Shown here: positions 1 through 8,391 of the stretch, in pieces
Position numbering within the stretch: position 1 is the first letter of the stretch
Layout: the number at the start of each line of letters is the position of its first letter
Origin: Salegentibacter_A chungangensis
GTDB taxonomy: Bacteria; Bacteroidota; Bacteroidia; Flavobacteriales; Flavobacteriaceae
Length of the DNA: 64,000 nt
NCBI RefSeq assembly: GCF_042678405.1
Contig: NZ_JBHTLI010000001.1
Span: forward strand, 1,612,001-1,676,000
Direction: 5' to 3'
Notes under the pieces: generated by a model
What the model saw: only the letters and a program-made list of their open reading frames with translations
What the model was told of the DNA's origin: nothing
Database searches by the model: none
Program-made: the position numbers and the translations under genes

Positions 1-570
1 GTGTACCAGGCAGGCACCGTCCCATAAAAGCATATCTCTTCCTGTCTTTTCTACCAGGTATTTTCCCAGGTTTCGGTCGGGAGCAAAGATGATGGGGATA
101 TCTTCCGGGATCGATCTGATTATCTTTTCTGCATTAGAAGAGGTACATACTATATCGCTCATAGCTTTTATCTCTGCGGAACAGTTTATATAGGTCACCA
201 CTATATGCCCGGGATGATCCTCCACGAACTTTTTAAATGCTGCGGGTTCACAGCTTTCGGCCAGTGAACATCCTGCTTTAAGATCGGGGAGGAGTACTTT
301 TTTAGATGGATTGAGGATCTTTGCTGTTTCAGCCATAAAATGGACCCCGGCAAATACAATAATATCGGCATCGCTTTGGGCCGCTTTTTTTGCCAGTTCG
401 AGACTATCTCCCACAAAATCTGCTACCTGCTTTATCTCCGGCACCTGATAATAATGGGCCAGGATTACTGCGTTTTTTGTTTCCTTTAATTTTTTTACTT
501 CATTTTGAAGAGATCGGTTTTCTGAAGAAACACGATCAAAATGAATAGCAGGGAAGTTTTTATCGTTCAT
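1..570 (-). CDS. nadA: Quinolinate synthase NadA, 5' part only
   Basis: Quinolinate synthase condenses iminoaspartate with dihydroxyacetone phosphate in de novo NAD synthesis, using a [4Fe-4S] cluster. The first 190 codons are present; the gene runs off the left edge, so the later cluster cysteines are not visible. Seen are the N-terminal AHYYQ motif, VGDSLELAKKA, the FMAETAKIL segment and PDLKAGCSLAESC, which carries the first conserved cluster cysteine. The start at 570 fits the family N-terminus and lies about 40 nt below a predicted transcription start. The gene has its own promoter (615-658) and is separated from the efflux operon upstream by a terminator. The family call is secure; its link to the efflux operon is inferred from the shared promoter layout. 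Confidence 0.95.
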   Translation of the reverse strand, partial: MNDKNFPAIHFDRVSSENRSLQNEVKKLKETKNAVILAHYYQVPEIKQVADFVGDSLELAKKAAQSDADIIVFAGVHFMAETAKILNPSKKVLLPDLKAGCSLAESCEPAAFKKFVEDHPGHIVVTYINCSAEIKAMSDIVCTSSNAEKIIRSIPEDIPIIFAPDRNLGKYLVEKTGRDMLLWDGACLVH

Positions 571-614
571 ATTGCCTTTCAGGTCTTTTAAATAGAGGGT
601 TAATTGAGCCTCCA

Positions 615-658
615 CAAAATTAAAGGCTATGATTTCCCTATTTTATGACCTCGGTCAT
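615..658 (-). promoter_or_regulatory. nadA promoter with Crp/Fnr-type inverted repeat
   Basis: On the minus strand an inverted repeat ATGAC-N4-GTCAT (645-658) is followed by 22 nt and then TAATTTTG (622-615), a perfect Bacteroidota -7 box TAnnTTTG. Repeat centre to box is 29.5 bp, identical to the sites upstream of TolC and TauE/SafE. That puts the operator near -41. The arms differ from the other two sites (ATGAC rather than GTAAC), so binding by the same protein is an inference. Confidence 0.6.
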
Positions 659-680
659 TTTTCGAGGGATATGGAAATAA

Positions 681-708
681 AAAAAGCGATTCTTCTGAAT
701 CGCTTTTT
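681..708 (-). terminator. Rho-independent terminator of the efflux operon
   Basis: A perfect 12-bp stem (arms at 681-692 and 697-708) with a TTCT loop is flanked by an A/T tract on each side. On the minus strand it is followed by a run of T, right after the DUF2892 gene, which ends the TolC-RND operon before the nadA promoter. Confidence 0.85.
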
Positions 709-729
709 AAATACGGTAACTATATTATA

Positions 730-915
730 TTAGTTTTTTATTCCGAATTTCTTCAGAATATCTTCCATCAAACACCATTTGGTGAGGGAAGACTGAAGCA
801 AATTGGCTCCCACAAAGGCGGTGAACCAAAGCCAGTTAATATTCACATATATGGCAAGCAGCAGACTTATTAAAATAAATGTTCCTGCCACGCCGCGTAC
901 TATTCTGTCTCTCAT
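730..915 (-). CDS. DUF2892 (YgaP-like) small membrane protein
   Basis: A 61-residue protein with two hydrophobic segments (about 9-24 and 29-45) and the RIVRGVAGTFILISL start typical of DUF2892, the membrane part of YgaP-type rhodaneses. Here it stands alone, without a rhodanese domain. DUF2892 proteins often accompany sulfur- or metal-stress genes, but no biochemical role is established. It is the last gene of the minus-strand TolC-adaptor-RND-PII-like operon, 16 bp after the PII-like gene and just before a strong terminator, so co-transcription is likely. A Cys (C48) lies in the C-terminal tail. Confidence 0.8.
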   Translation of the reverse strand: MRDRIVRGVAGTFILISLLLAIYVNINWLWFTAFVGANLLQSSLTKWCLMEDILKKFGIKN

Positions 916-931
916 TTGTATGATTTTTTAA

Positions 932-1234
932 TTAGATATGTCTTTCTATGGGTAATACAATTGCCCTTACCGGATTATCGGTTTCGAGCTGTTGGTTATA
1001 TTCTTTTACAAGCTTAAAGAAGCTGTCTATTTTGACATCTTCGGTAAAACTGAAAAGCATCACCGATTCGTTGCCTGACTTTTCGCCGGGGAACCAGCTC
1101 TGGGTAGCGACAAGTGAATTCTTATACCCGTCTATTTCTGAAGTACTGAAGGCCTCAATATGCGATTCCCTGAAGAGTTTCAGGATATCCTTCTGAAATT
1201 CGGAAAGCGAGGTAACAATTAATAATTTCATCAT
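932..1234 (-). CDS. Small PII-like protein in RND efflux operon
   Basis: A 100-residue cytosolic protein without signal peptide or membrane segment. The pattern of a beta strand (KLLIVTS), a helix (EFQKDILKLFRESHI), strands and a second helix (IDSFFKLVKEYNQQL) resembles the ferredoxin-like fold of PII-type and DUF3240-like proteins, which are often encoded next to RND metal or drug pumps. It sits 54 bp downstream of the pump gene and 16 bp upstream of the DUF2892 gene, so it is probably translated from the same mRNA and may sense substrate or modulate the pump. Function is inferred from fold and context only. Confidence 0.55.
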   Translation of the reverse strand: MMKLLIVTSLSEFQKDILKLFRESHIEAFSTSEIDGYKNSLVATQSWFPGEKSGNESVMLFSFTEDVKIDSFFKLVKEYNQQLETDNPVRAIVLPIERHI

Positions 1235-1288
1235 TTTACTGGATTTAAGCTACCGAATCCCTGAAGCAGAGATCCGGTAGTTTTGGTT

Positions 1289-4200
1289 TTATTTATGGTT
1301 TTTCTTTTCGATCATATAATATACCAGTGGTACTACCAGTAGTGTAAGTACTGTAGAAGCAATAGTTCCTCCCATAAGCGAGATCGCCAGACCCTGGAAA
1401 ATAGGGTCAAAGAGGATCACAAAAGCTCCGATCACCACCGTACCTGCGGTTAGCAGGATAGGCGTGGTCCTTACAGCTCCGGCTTCGATCACGGCCTGCT
1501 TCAGCGGAATTCCTTCTTCCAGCCTCAGGTTCACGAAATCGATGAGGAGCACCGAGTTCCGGACCATAATACCCGCCAGGGCAATCATTCCGATAAAGGA
1601 AGTCGCAGTAAAGAAAGCTCCCATTATCCAGTGACCTAGCACGATACCCACAAGGGAAAGCGGAATGGCCACCATCATCACGATTGGCGCTTTAAAGTTC
1701 TGGAACCAGCCAACGATCAGGATATAGATGATGATGATCACACCAAGGAATGCGATTCCCAGGTCTCTGAAAACCTCCAGGGTGATCTGCCATTCTCCAT
1801 CCCATTTTACCGTAAAGTCATCCTCATACTGAGGTTGCTCCATATACAGCTCATTCATAGTATAACCTTCAGGAAGCTTAATATCCTTGAGCTTCTCTTC
1901 CATTCCCAGGATGGCATAAACCGGACTCTCAAGTTCCCCGGCCATATCGGCCAGTACGTAAACCACTCGTTTCTGGTTCTTGCGGTAAATGTTCTTTTCC
2001 CGCACATCTTCCTTCACCTTCACAAGATCCCCAACAGAGATCATCTGTCCGTTTTGTGACTGGATCTGGATCTGGGAAATGTCGTTTACTGAAGACTTTT
2101 CATTTTCGTCCAGTGCCAGTACTATTCCCACAGGCTCGGCAGCATCTTCATCATAAAGCTGGGTTACGGCATTTTCTCCAAGAGCGGTATTAAGGGTGTA
2201 GACTATCTGTTTTGGAGCAATTCCATAAAGCATCGCCTTTTCCTTATCGATCTCGAACTTGTATTCAGGCTGATCGGCTTCCACCATCCAGTCCACATCT
2301 ACCACATCTTCGGTATTGTTCAGAATATCCTGTACTTCAGAAGCCACTTCTATCTGCTTTTCGTAATCAGGTCCGTAAACTTCTGCCACAATGGTAGAAA
2401 GTACCGGGGGTCCCGGTGGAACTTCCACGAGTTTTACATTGGCATTATATTTAGCAGCTATTTTCTGAACATCGGGACGCATTAATTTCACGATATCGTG
2501 ACTCTGCGCACTTCTGTCGCTTTTATTTGTCAGGTTTACCTGGATATCGGCCGTATTGCTGGAGCCTCGCAGGTCATAATGCCTTACCAGTCCGTTAAAG
2601 GTAATAGGTGCCGAAGCTCCCACATAGGTCTGGTAATTCACCACTTCAGGCCTTTGAGACAGGTATTGCCCGATCTCTTTAGTGACCACTGCGGTCCTTT
2701 CCAGGGTAGTGCCTTCAGGCATATCTATAATTACCTGGAATTCGTTCTTATTATCAAAAGGCAGCATCTTTACTGCTACGGTATTGGTAAAGAACATCGA
2801 AACCGAAGCCAGAAGCAACAGGATAGTTGTCCCCAGGAAGATCCATCGTTTTTTAGGGTTCTCGATCAGGGGTTTCTCAAACTTCGAATATAACCTGTAA
2901 ATAAAGGTATTGTCTATGCTGTTGTCGTTCTCCTTTAATTCTTCCGAATCCTCCTTTTCAGCTTTCTTGCCCTTTTCTCTAAGGAAAAGGTATCCAAGGT
3001 ATGGTGTGATGGTAAGGGCCACGAACAAGGACAGGATCATCGCAATAGATGCTCCAATCGGCATCGGACTCATATATGGTCCCATCAGTCCGCTTACAAA
3101 TGCCATTGGCAGTACCGAAGCGATCACTGTAAAGGTTGCCAGAATGGTCGGGTTTCCAACCTCATTAATGGCATACAATGCAGCCTGTTTAAATGGTAAA
3201 CGCCGCAATTTGAAGTGCCTGTGCATATTCTCGGCAATAATAATGGAATCGTCCACCACGATACCGGTCACGAATACCAGGGCAAAAAGGGTAATTCTGT
3301 TCAGCGTATAATCGAGCATATAGTAGCTCAACAACGTCAGAGCAAAAGTAATAGGTACCGAAAGGAAGACCACAAGTCCGCCTCGCCAGCCCATTGCCAG
3401 CATTACCACGATGGTTACCGCAATAATGGCCCCGATAAGGTGCATCAGTAATTCGGATACCTTATGGGAAGCGGTTTCCCCGTAGTTCCTTGTCACTTCT
3501 ACGTGAACATCATCAGGAATAAGGTTCTGCTTTAAGTGATCTACCTTTTCGATGATCACATCAGCAATCTGCATCGCATCGGCACCTTTTCTTTTGGCTA
3601 CCGATAGTGTTACCGCAGGATATTCTGAATTATATTCACCTGCCTTTTCATTAGCCTGGCCGTAGCCGAAGCTTACATATTCTTTTGGAAGTTCGGGCCC
3701 GTCAACAACTGTGGCTACCTGTTTAAGGTATACCGGCTGATTATCCTGAACTCCAATAATAAGGTTCTTTACATCTTCTTTTGACTCCAGAAAGCTTCCG
3801 GTAGTCACCAGGAATTCGGTGTCCTGATTATCGAATTTCCCCGATGACATCTGCTGATTATTGGCTTTGATCTTTTCGGCTATCCCAAGAAAATCAACAC
3901 CACTGGATGCCATTTTGGCCTTATCCAGCACCACGCGTAACTGACGGTTTCTCCCACCTTTAACTTTAGTGATCGAAACATCTTCCACTTTTTCTATCTC
4001 GTGGTCCAGCTCTTCAGCTATCTGTTTTAACTGATAATCATTATAATTCTCACTCCACAGGGTGAGTCCAAGCACCGGAACATCGTCTATAGCCCGGGTT
4101 TTGACCATAGGCTGCGTCACATTTCGCGGCAGCTTGTCCATACTCTTCATCAATTCGTTGTAGAGTTTCACGTAGGAACGCTCAATGTCTTCTCCTACAT

Positions 4201-4501
4201 AGAACTGAACGATGATCATTCCCTGTTCTTTCATAGAAGTAGAATAGACATATTCCACTCCCTTTACATTAGATATTATCTTTTCCAATGGCTTGACCAC
4301 CCGGGACTCGACCTCGGTAGGAGAGGCGCCTGGATATCCTACAAAGATATCGGCCATAGGCACGTCTATCTGAGGTTCTTCTTCTCTTGGAATAAGAAAA
4401 GAACTGTAAACCCCAACCACCATAAAGACGATCATAAGCAGTACCGTAAGTTTCGAGTTGATAAAGCCTTTGGCTATTTTACCTGCTAATCCTTCTTTCA
4501 T
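1289..4501 (-). CDS. RND-family efflux pump, inner-membrane permease
   Basis: A 1070-residue proton-driven RND transporter of full family length. It has an N-terminal membrane segment (about 17-36), a first periplasmic loop starting with VGYPGASPTEVESRV, a membrane bundle including GIVVDDSIIIAEN (the acidic pair of the proton relay), a second periplasmic loop and a C-terminal bundle with GIMVRNSVLLIDF. The family exports drugs, metals or lipophilic compounds through a tripartite complex with an adaptor and TolC; the substrate cannot be read here. The adaptor gene ends 38 bp upstream and the PII-like gene follows, so all form one operon. Regulation is predicted from the operator-bearing promoter above TolC. 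Confidence 0.93.
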   Translation of the reverse strand: MKEGLAGKIAKGFINSKLTVLLMIVFMVVGVYSSFLIPREEEPQIDVPMADIFVGYPGASPTEVESRVVKPLEKIISNVKGVEYVYSTSMKEQGMIIVQFYVGEDIERSYVKLYNELMKSMDKLPRNVTQPMVKTRAIDDVPVLGLTLWSENYNDYQLKQIAEELDHEIEKVEDVSITKVKGGRNRQLRVVLDKAKMASSGVDFLGIAEKIKANNQQMSSGKFDNQDTEFLVTTGSFLESKEDVKNLIIGVQDNQPVYLKQVATVVDGPELPKEYVSFGYGQANEKAGEYNSEYPAVTLSVAKRKGADAMQIADVIIEKVDHLKQNLIPDDVHVEVTRNYGETASHKVSELLMHLIGAIIAVTIVVMLAMGWRGGLVVFLSVPITFALTLLSYYMLDYTLNRITLFALVFVTGIVVDDSIIIAENMHRHFKLRRLPFKQAALYAINEVGNPTILATFTVIASVLPMAFVSGLMGPYMSPMPIGASIAMILSLFVALTITPYLGYLFLREKGKKAEKEDSEELKENDNSIDNTFIYRLYSKFEKPLIENPKKRWIFLGTTILLLLASVSMFFTNTVAVKMLPFDNKNEFQVIIDMPEGTTLERTAVVTKEIGQYLSQRPEVVNYQTYVGASAPITFNGLVRHYDLRGSSNTADIQVNLTNKSDRSAQSHDIVKLMRPDVQKIAAKYNANVKLVEVPPGPPVLSTIVAEVYGPDYEKQIEVASEVQDILNNTEDVVDVDWMVEADQPEYKFEIDKEKAMLYGIAPKQIVYTLNTALGENAVTQLYDEDAAEPVGIVLALDENEKSSVNDISQIQIQSQNGQMISVGDLVKVKEDVREKNIYRKNQKRVVYVLADMAGELESPVYAILGMEEKLKDIKLPEGYTMNELYMEQPQYEDDFTVKWDGEWQITLEVFRDLGIAFLGVIIIIYILIVGWFQNFKAPIVMMVAIPLSLVGIVLGHWIMGAFFTATSFIGMIALAGIMVRNSVLLIDFVNLRLEEGIPLKQAVIEAGAVRTTPILLTAGTVVIGAFVILFDPIFQGLAISLMGGTIASTVLTLLVVPLVYYMIEKKNHK

Positions 4502-4539
4502 TGTATAGCTTTTAAATTCTTATAATTTTTTGAGTCAGC

Positions 4540-5613
4540 TTATTGTTTGCTCACCGGAGCACCGTTGTATAGTTTTCCTTCAGCATCTACAATGTACTCC
4601 TCATCAGCCTTAAGTCCGGAAAGTACTTCTACCTGGTCTCCATAGGTTTTTCCTAATCTTATCCATCTTAGAAGAGCCGTGTTTTGTGAACTTATGGTGT
4701 ATATGCCTGTAAGGTCACCACGGTGTACGACAGCTGAGGAAGGAATAAGTACTCTTGCACTTGCTGTTTTTTGCTCCACCGGAATCTCCACACTCACATA
4801 CATTCCCGACCTGATCTCATCTCCTGTTTCTTCAAGACTTATCTTTACGGGATACTGGCTTCCGGTATTCTTGGCTGAAGCACTTACCTCTGAAATAACC
4901 CCTTTAAGGGTTTTATCCAGTGTTTTCACATTAACATCTACTTCAGTCCCTTCTTTAATTGAAGAAACCTCAGATTCCGGAACGGTGGCTCTTACTTCAA
5001 AAGCGCCGGGTGCTTCCATTGCAACCAATGGCATTCCCGGATTGGCCATATCGCCTTCTTCCGCAAATTTGTTGGTGATCACTCCGCTAAAAGGAGCCCG
5101 AATGTTCACATAGGCAAATTGTGCCTGGATCTCATTCTTCATCTGTCGGGCCGCTTCAAGCCTGGCTTTTGCCATTTCATAGTTTGCAGTTATATCGTCC
5201 AGTTCCTTTTGGGAAGCACTGTTCTCTTCAAACAGGTTCTTAAACCTGTTATAATCTTTTTCGGCATTATTATAAGCCGCCTGTGCTTCGGTGATCTTGG
5301 CGTTTACCTGGGCAATTTTTGCCTGCAGGTCTGAGTTATTAATAGATACAAGTAACTCACCTTTCTTTACTTTATCTCCTATCTGCACATTGATGCGATC
5401 TACATAACCCATCATCCGGGTACTTAATTTCGCATTGTTCACAGCTTCTATTTTCCCGTTAAGGCTTAGGGTGGATCCCTTTTCTGAAGCAGGTGAATTC
5501 ACCTTTACCGCCAGGGCCGGTTTCTTTTCCTGTGAAGGCTTCTTGTCGTCCCCACAGCTGATAAATAGACTTGCCGCTCCGGCAATTAAAAGAGTATATA
5601 ATTTCAGTTTCAT
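4540..5613 (-). CDS. RND efflux periplasmic adaptor (HlyD/MFP family) lipoprotein
   Basis: A 357-residue membrane-fusion protein bridging the RND pump and TolC. The N-terminus is a lipoprotein signal with lipobox FISC (Cys20). A barrel-sandwich half motif (VDRINVQIGDKVKKGELL) is followed by an alpha-helical hairpin rich in Ala, Gln, Glu and Lys (about 105-165), then INIRAPFSG-like VNIRAPFSGVI, which closes the lipoyl domain, and beta-barrel and membrane-proximal domains. It begins 3 bp after the TolC gene and precedes the pump by 38 bp, so it is part of the operon. Lipid anchoring in the inner or outer membrane is inferred from the lipobox. Confidence 0.92.
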   Translation of the reverse strand: MKLKLYTLLIAGAASLFISCGDDKKPSQEKKPALAVKVNSPASEKGSTLSLNGKIEAVNNAKLSTRMMGYVDRINVQIGDKVKKGELLVSINNSDLQAKIAQVNAKITEAQAAYNNAEKDYNRFKNLFEENSASQKELDDITANYEMAKARLEAARQMKNEIQAQFAYVNIRAPFSGVITNKFAEEGDMANPGMPLVAMEAPGAFEVRATVPESEVSSIKEGTEVDVNVKTLDKTLKGVISEVSASAKNTGSQYPVKISLEETGDEIRSGMYVSVEIPVEQKTASARVLIPSSAVVHRGDLTGIYTISSQNTALLRWIRLGKTYGDQVEVLSGLKADEEYIVDAEGKLYNGAPVSKQ

Positions 5614-5616
5614 CGC

Positions 5617-6930
5617 TTATTTTTTGGTTAAAAATTCTAAATATGCCTTGGCATAATTGTATTCGTAAATCGTTTGATAGTATTCAAGTTCCTTTTCCAG
5701 GTATTTTGCTTCTGCTGAGAGTAAGTCTGAAGTTTTTTCCAGTCCTTCTTCAAAACGGTTGGTCCTTATCCTTAGGGATTCTTCAGACTGTTCCATAGCA
5801 AGCCTGCCCAGGTTAAGCTTGTTTTCGGCATCTTTAAGAGCTCTTCTCGCTTTGTTAAGCTCCATAGTGCTCTTTGATACATATTGCTCATATTCCAGCT
5901 TTGCCTGCTCATATTCAGCCTTGCTTTTTTGTGTTTTTCCAAAGCGTTTTGAGCCCTGAAAAAGATCCCAGCTCAGGGAAACTCCTGCGAGGTAGCCGCT
6001 TGCATCACCCTGAAATATTTCGTCGTCATAAAGCTCATAGCTGCCAAAGGCATTCAATCTTGGCAAAAAACTCATTTTATCGGCCTTATACATTTCTTTT
6101 CTTGCTTCAGCAGCCAGTTCCATAGCCCTGATATCTGACCGTTCTTCCGAAATTCCGGTATTTTCAGACTCCATTAGAGAGTTTATCTGCAGGGAATCTG
6201 TAGGTTTCAGGAGCCCTTCCTGTGACTGCCCCATTAAGAACTCCAGGTAATCTGAAGCGTTTTCAAGGTTGCTTTTTGCGTAGTGCAGTCGGTTATTTAT
6301 TTCAGACACCCTAACTTCCACTGAAAGGATATCGGCTTTTTGAAGATAGCCCTGCTTATACCTGTCACTGGCCATTTTCTGATTGGAAAGTGCGGCTTCA
6401 CGGGCCTTCTCCAAAACATTTACCGCTTTATAGGCCAGCTGAAGCTCCATATAGGCTTTTTCAACCTCCAGCTTCATATAGTCCCCTGTACGTTCTCCTT
6501 TCAGACGGGTAGCTTCCATTTTAGAGTCGGCAGCTTTTCTTTTAAAGATACCGTCAAGATTCACCAAAGGTTGCTCTACCTCGATTTTTGTGGCAAAATT
6601 GTTGATACGATCGGGATCGTTAAGCAGCGCCGGATTAAAATCACTCTGAGTGATCCTTTCCTGGTTTAACTTAGAACCGAAGGCCATAAGCGGATTATTG
6701 GTGGTCATTCCCGTATGGGAAACGCTTATATTAGGGAGAAAGACCGCATTGGTCTGCCTGTAATCTGCCCGGGCCTGCAGGAATTCCTGCTCCGAGATCT
6801 TTAATTTCCTGTTATTTTCCATCACGCTTTGTAACACCGTGTCCTTGCTAACAGGTTGCACTTGTTGTGCCTTTACCTGCAGCCCGATAAATAACAGAAA
6901 CAGAATTGCAGAGAGTTTTGTTTTCTTCAT
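5617..6930 (-). CDS. TolC-family outer-membrane efflux protein
   Basis: A 437-residue TolC-type channel, of usual length for the family. A Sec signal peptide (1-21, ending KAQ) is followed by two long helical repeats with heptad character (LQARADYRQTNA..., about 45-220 and 260-430) around short beta segments. It is the first gene of the operon; the adaptor gene starts 3 bp downstream. Its start codon lies 22 bp below a TATTTTTG -7 box that itself lies below a GTAAC-N4-GTTAC operator, so the whole tripartite system is probably controlled there. Substrate is unknown. Confidence 0.93.
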   Translation of the reverse strand: MKKTKLSAILFLLFIGLQVKAQQVQPVSKDTVLQSVMENNRKLKISEQEFLQARADYRQTNAVFLPNISVSHTGMTTNNPLMAFGSKLNQERITQSDFNPALLNDPDRINNFATKIEVEQPLVNLDGIFKRKAADSKMEATRLKGERTGDYMKLEVEKAYMELQLAYKAVNVLEKAREAALSNQKMASDRYKQGYLQKADILSVEVRVSEINNRLHYAKSNLENASDYLEFLMGQSQEGLLKPTDSLQINSLMESENTGISEERSDIRAMELAAEARKEMYKADKMSFLPRLNAFGSYELYDDEIFQGDASGYLAGVSLSWDLFQGSKRFGKTQKSKAEYEQAKLEYEQYVSKSTMELNKARRALKDAENKLNLGRLAMEQSEESLRIRTNRFEEGLEKTSDLLSAEAKYLEKELEYYQTIYEYNYAKAYLEFLTKK

Positions 6931-6951
6931 CTTTTATTAAATTTTCTGGTG

Positions 6952-6995
6952 CAAAAATAGCTTCAGAACAGAGACCGGTCAGTAACCTTTGTTAC
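6952..6995 (-). promoter_or_regulatory. Efflux operon promoter with Crp/Fnr-type site
   Basis: Read on the minus strand: GTAAC-N4-GTTAC (6995-6982), 22 nt, then TATTTTTG (6959-6952), a perfect -7 box followed by C. The same GTAAC-N4-GTTAC half-sites and the same 22-nt spacing occur upstream of the TauE/SafE gene next to a crp/fnr gene. A GACCGGTC palindrome (6973-6980) adjoins it and could serve a second regulator. The rest of the gap to 7261 shows no gene or clear signal. Confidence 0.7.
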
Positions 6996-7261
6996 CGGAA
7001 AGCTCAGGAAAGACCTTTATTTGCTTAAAATTGGGGGAGAATTGGTAGAGTTTTGTGAAGGGGTACTATAGGTTAATTCTTACCCCGACTTTAGAATTGA
7101 AGAAAAAAAGGCAGTCGGTTCAAACGGCCTGTACACAAAATGGGTGTTCTTTTTTCTCTTTAGAAGAAGTCATAAATTTTTGATAAAATTTCAGAGGACG
7201 GCAATTGAAGACCGGAATAAGCGTTTCAAAAGAAACCTAAATTAACTAATAAGTATTTGTT

Positions 7262-8017
7262 ATGAAGAAACTGATGATTTTGAGTTTGGCCGGGATTGGT
7301 TTTATTGCCATAAGCGCCTGCTCTAATGATGATGATGCCGGAAACTCCTCCCCTGAGGTGAATCTTAATGCCACAGCTTTTAGTTCTGATTCCCACGTCA
7401 ATACTTCGGCACTGCCACAGCCTATACTGGATTATATCACGACCAATTACCCTGACCAGGTAATTAGGGAAGCTGAAATTGAAGACAATAATAATTATGA
7501 GGTGGAACTGTCAAACGGGCTTGAGCTCATATTTGATGCTGAAGGAAACTTTTTAGGAGTAGATGATGACGGTGAAGATAATTTTGGAGATGATCATTTG
7601 GATGCATCGGAACTTCCGCAGAAAATCAAGGATTTTCTGAACACCTACTTTGAGGGAGAGACCGTGGAAGAAGCTGAAATAGAGAATAACGGGCATATCA
7701 AGGTGGAGCTTGATAGTGATGTAAAACTTATTTTTGATGCAGAAGGTAATTTCTTAGGCCAGGCCGAAGACGAAAATGAGAACGAGGATGAAGATGATGA
7801 AGACATTGCGGTAGAAGACCTCCCACAATCAGTTAAAGATTATATTTCTGCGAATTACCCCGATAATAAGATAATAGAAGCAGAGAAAGAGGATGAAGGT
7901 TTTGAAGTAACACTGAATAATGGAACAGAACTTAAATTCGATTCAGAAGGTAATTTCGTGAAAGCAGAAGATCATAATGGGGATGACGATGATGATGAGG
8001 AGGAGACAGATGATTAA
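7262..8017 (+). CDS. Lipoprotein with three acidic PepSY-like repeats
   Basis: A 251-residue lipoprotein (lipobox SAC, Cys20). Three homologous units of about 55-60 residues begin near residues 51, 119 and 188. Each carries LP-x-x-(I/V)-x-D-(Y/F)-(I/L), a YP or YF, an EAE(I/K)E segment and L(I/K)FD(A/S)EGNF. This matches the DUF2874 / beta-lactamase-inhibitor-like PepSY-like family common in Bacteroidota. The linkers are extremely Asp/Glu-rich (the last is nearly all acidic), so cation binding is plausible but not shown. It is a lone plus-strand gene ended by a strong terminator. The molecular role of the family is unknown. Confidence 0.8.
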   Translation: MKKLMILSLAGIGFIAISACSNDDDAGNSSPEVNLNATAFSSDSHVNTSALPQPILDYITTNYPDQVIREAEIEDNNNYEVELSNGLELIFDAEGNFLGVDDDGEDNFGDDHLDASELPQKIKDFLNTYFEGETVEEAEIENNGHIKVELDSDVKLIFDAEGNFLGQAEDENENEDEDDEDIAVEDLPQSVKDYISANYPDNKIIEAEKEDEGFEVTLNNGTELKFDSEGNFVKAEDHNGDDDDDEEETDD

Positions 8018-8040
8018 TTGACGCATGTCAGGACTTATTT

Positions 8041-8073
8041 AAACGGCTGTAAATTAATTTACAGCCGTTTTTA
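8041..8073 (+). terminator. Terminator after PepSY-like gene
   Basis: A perfect 30-bp palindrome (8041-8070; arms begin AAACGGCTGTAAATT) is followed by T residues, 23 bp after the stop codon. It can fold as a 13-15 bp stem. Confidence 0.85.
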
Positions 8074-8169
8074 CTTTCAGTAATTTTTCTTTTAAGGGGA
8101 AGAAGCTTTAAAAAATGAATTATTCCTTTTGAATATTAGAAATAAGCTCCTTAATTTGCACAGCATATT

Positions 8170-8247
<78 letters not shown>

Positions 8248-8276
8248 AAAGCTGAACTTAGGTTCAGCTTTTTTTG
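8248..8276 (+). terminator. Terminator after tRNA-Pro
   Basis: Stem arms AAAGCTGAAC (8248-8257) and GTTCAGCTTT (8262-8271) with a TTAG loop, followed by a T tract. Confidence 0.85.
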
Positions 8277-8391
8277 TTTTTAGTTGTTTTTAAATAGAAC
8301 ACTCGTTTCGGTGTAGGGCATTGGTTATCAATGTATTGAAATTTATTAGCTATCTTTAAAAGAATAGTTTATTAACCAACACCAGAAAATT

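Noticed and set aside
6973..6980. GACCGGTC palindrome as a TetR-type operator of the efflux operon
   Set aside because: No TetR gene lies in the window, and the 8-bp palindrome is short. The adjacent GTAAC-N4-GTTAC site has far stronger support. It is kept only as a possibility.
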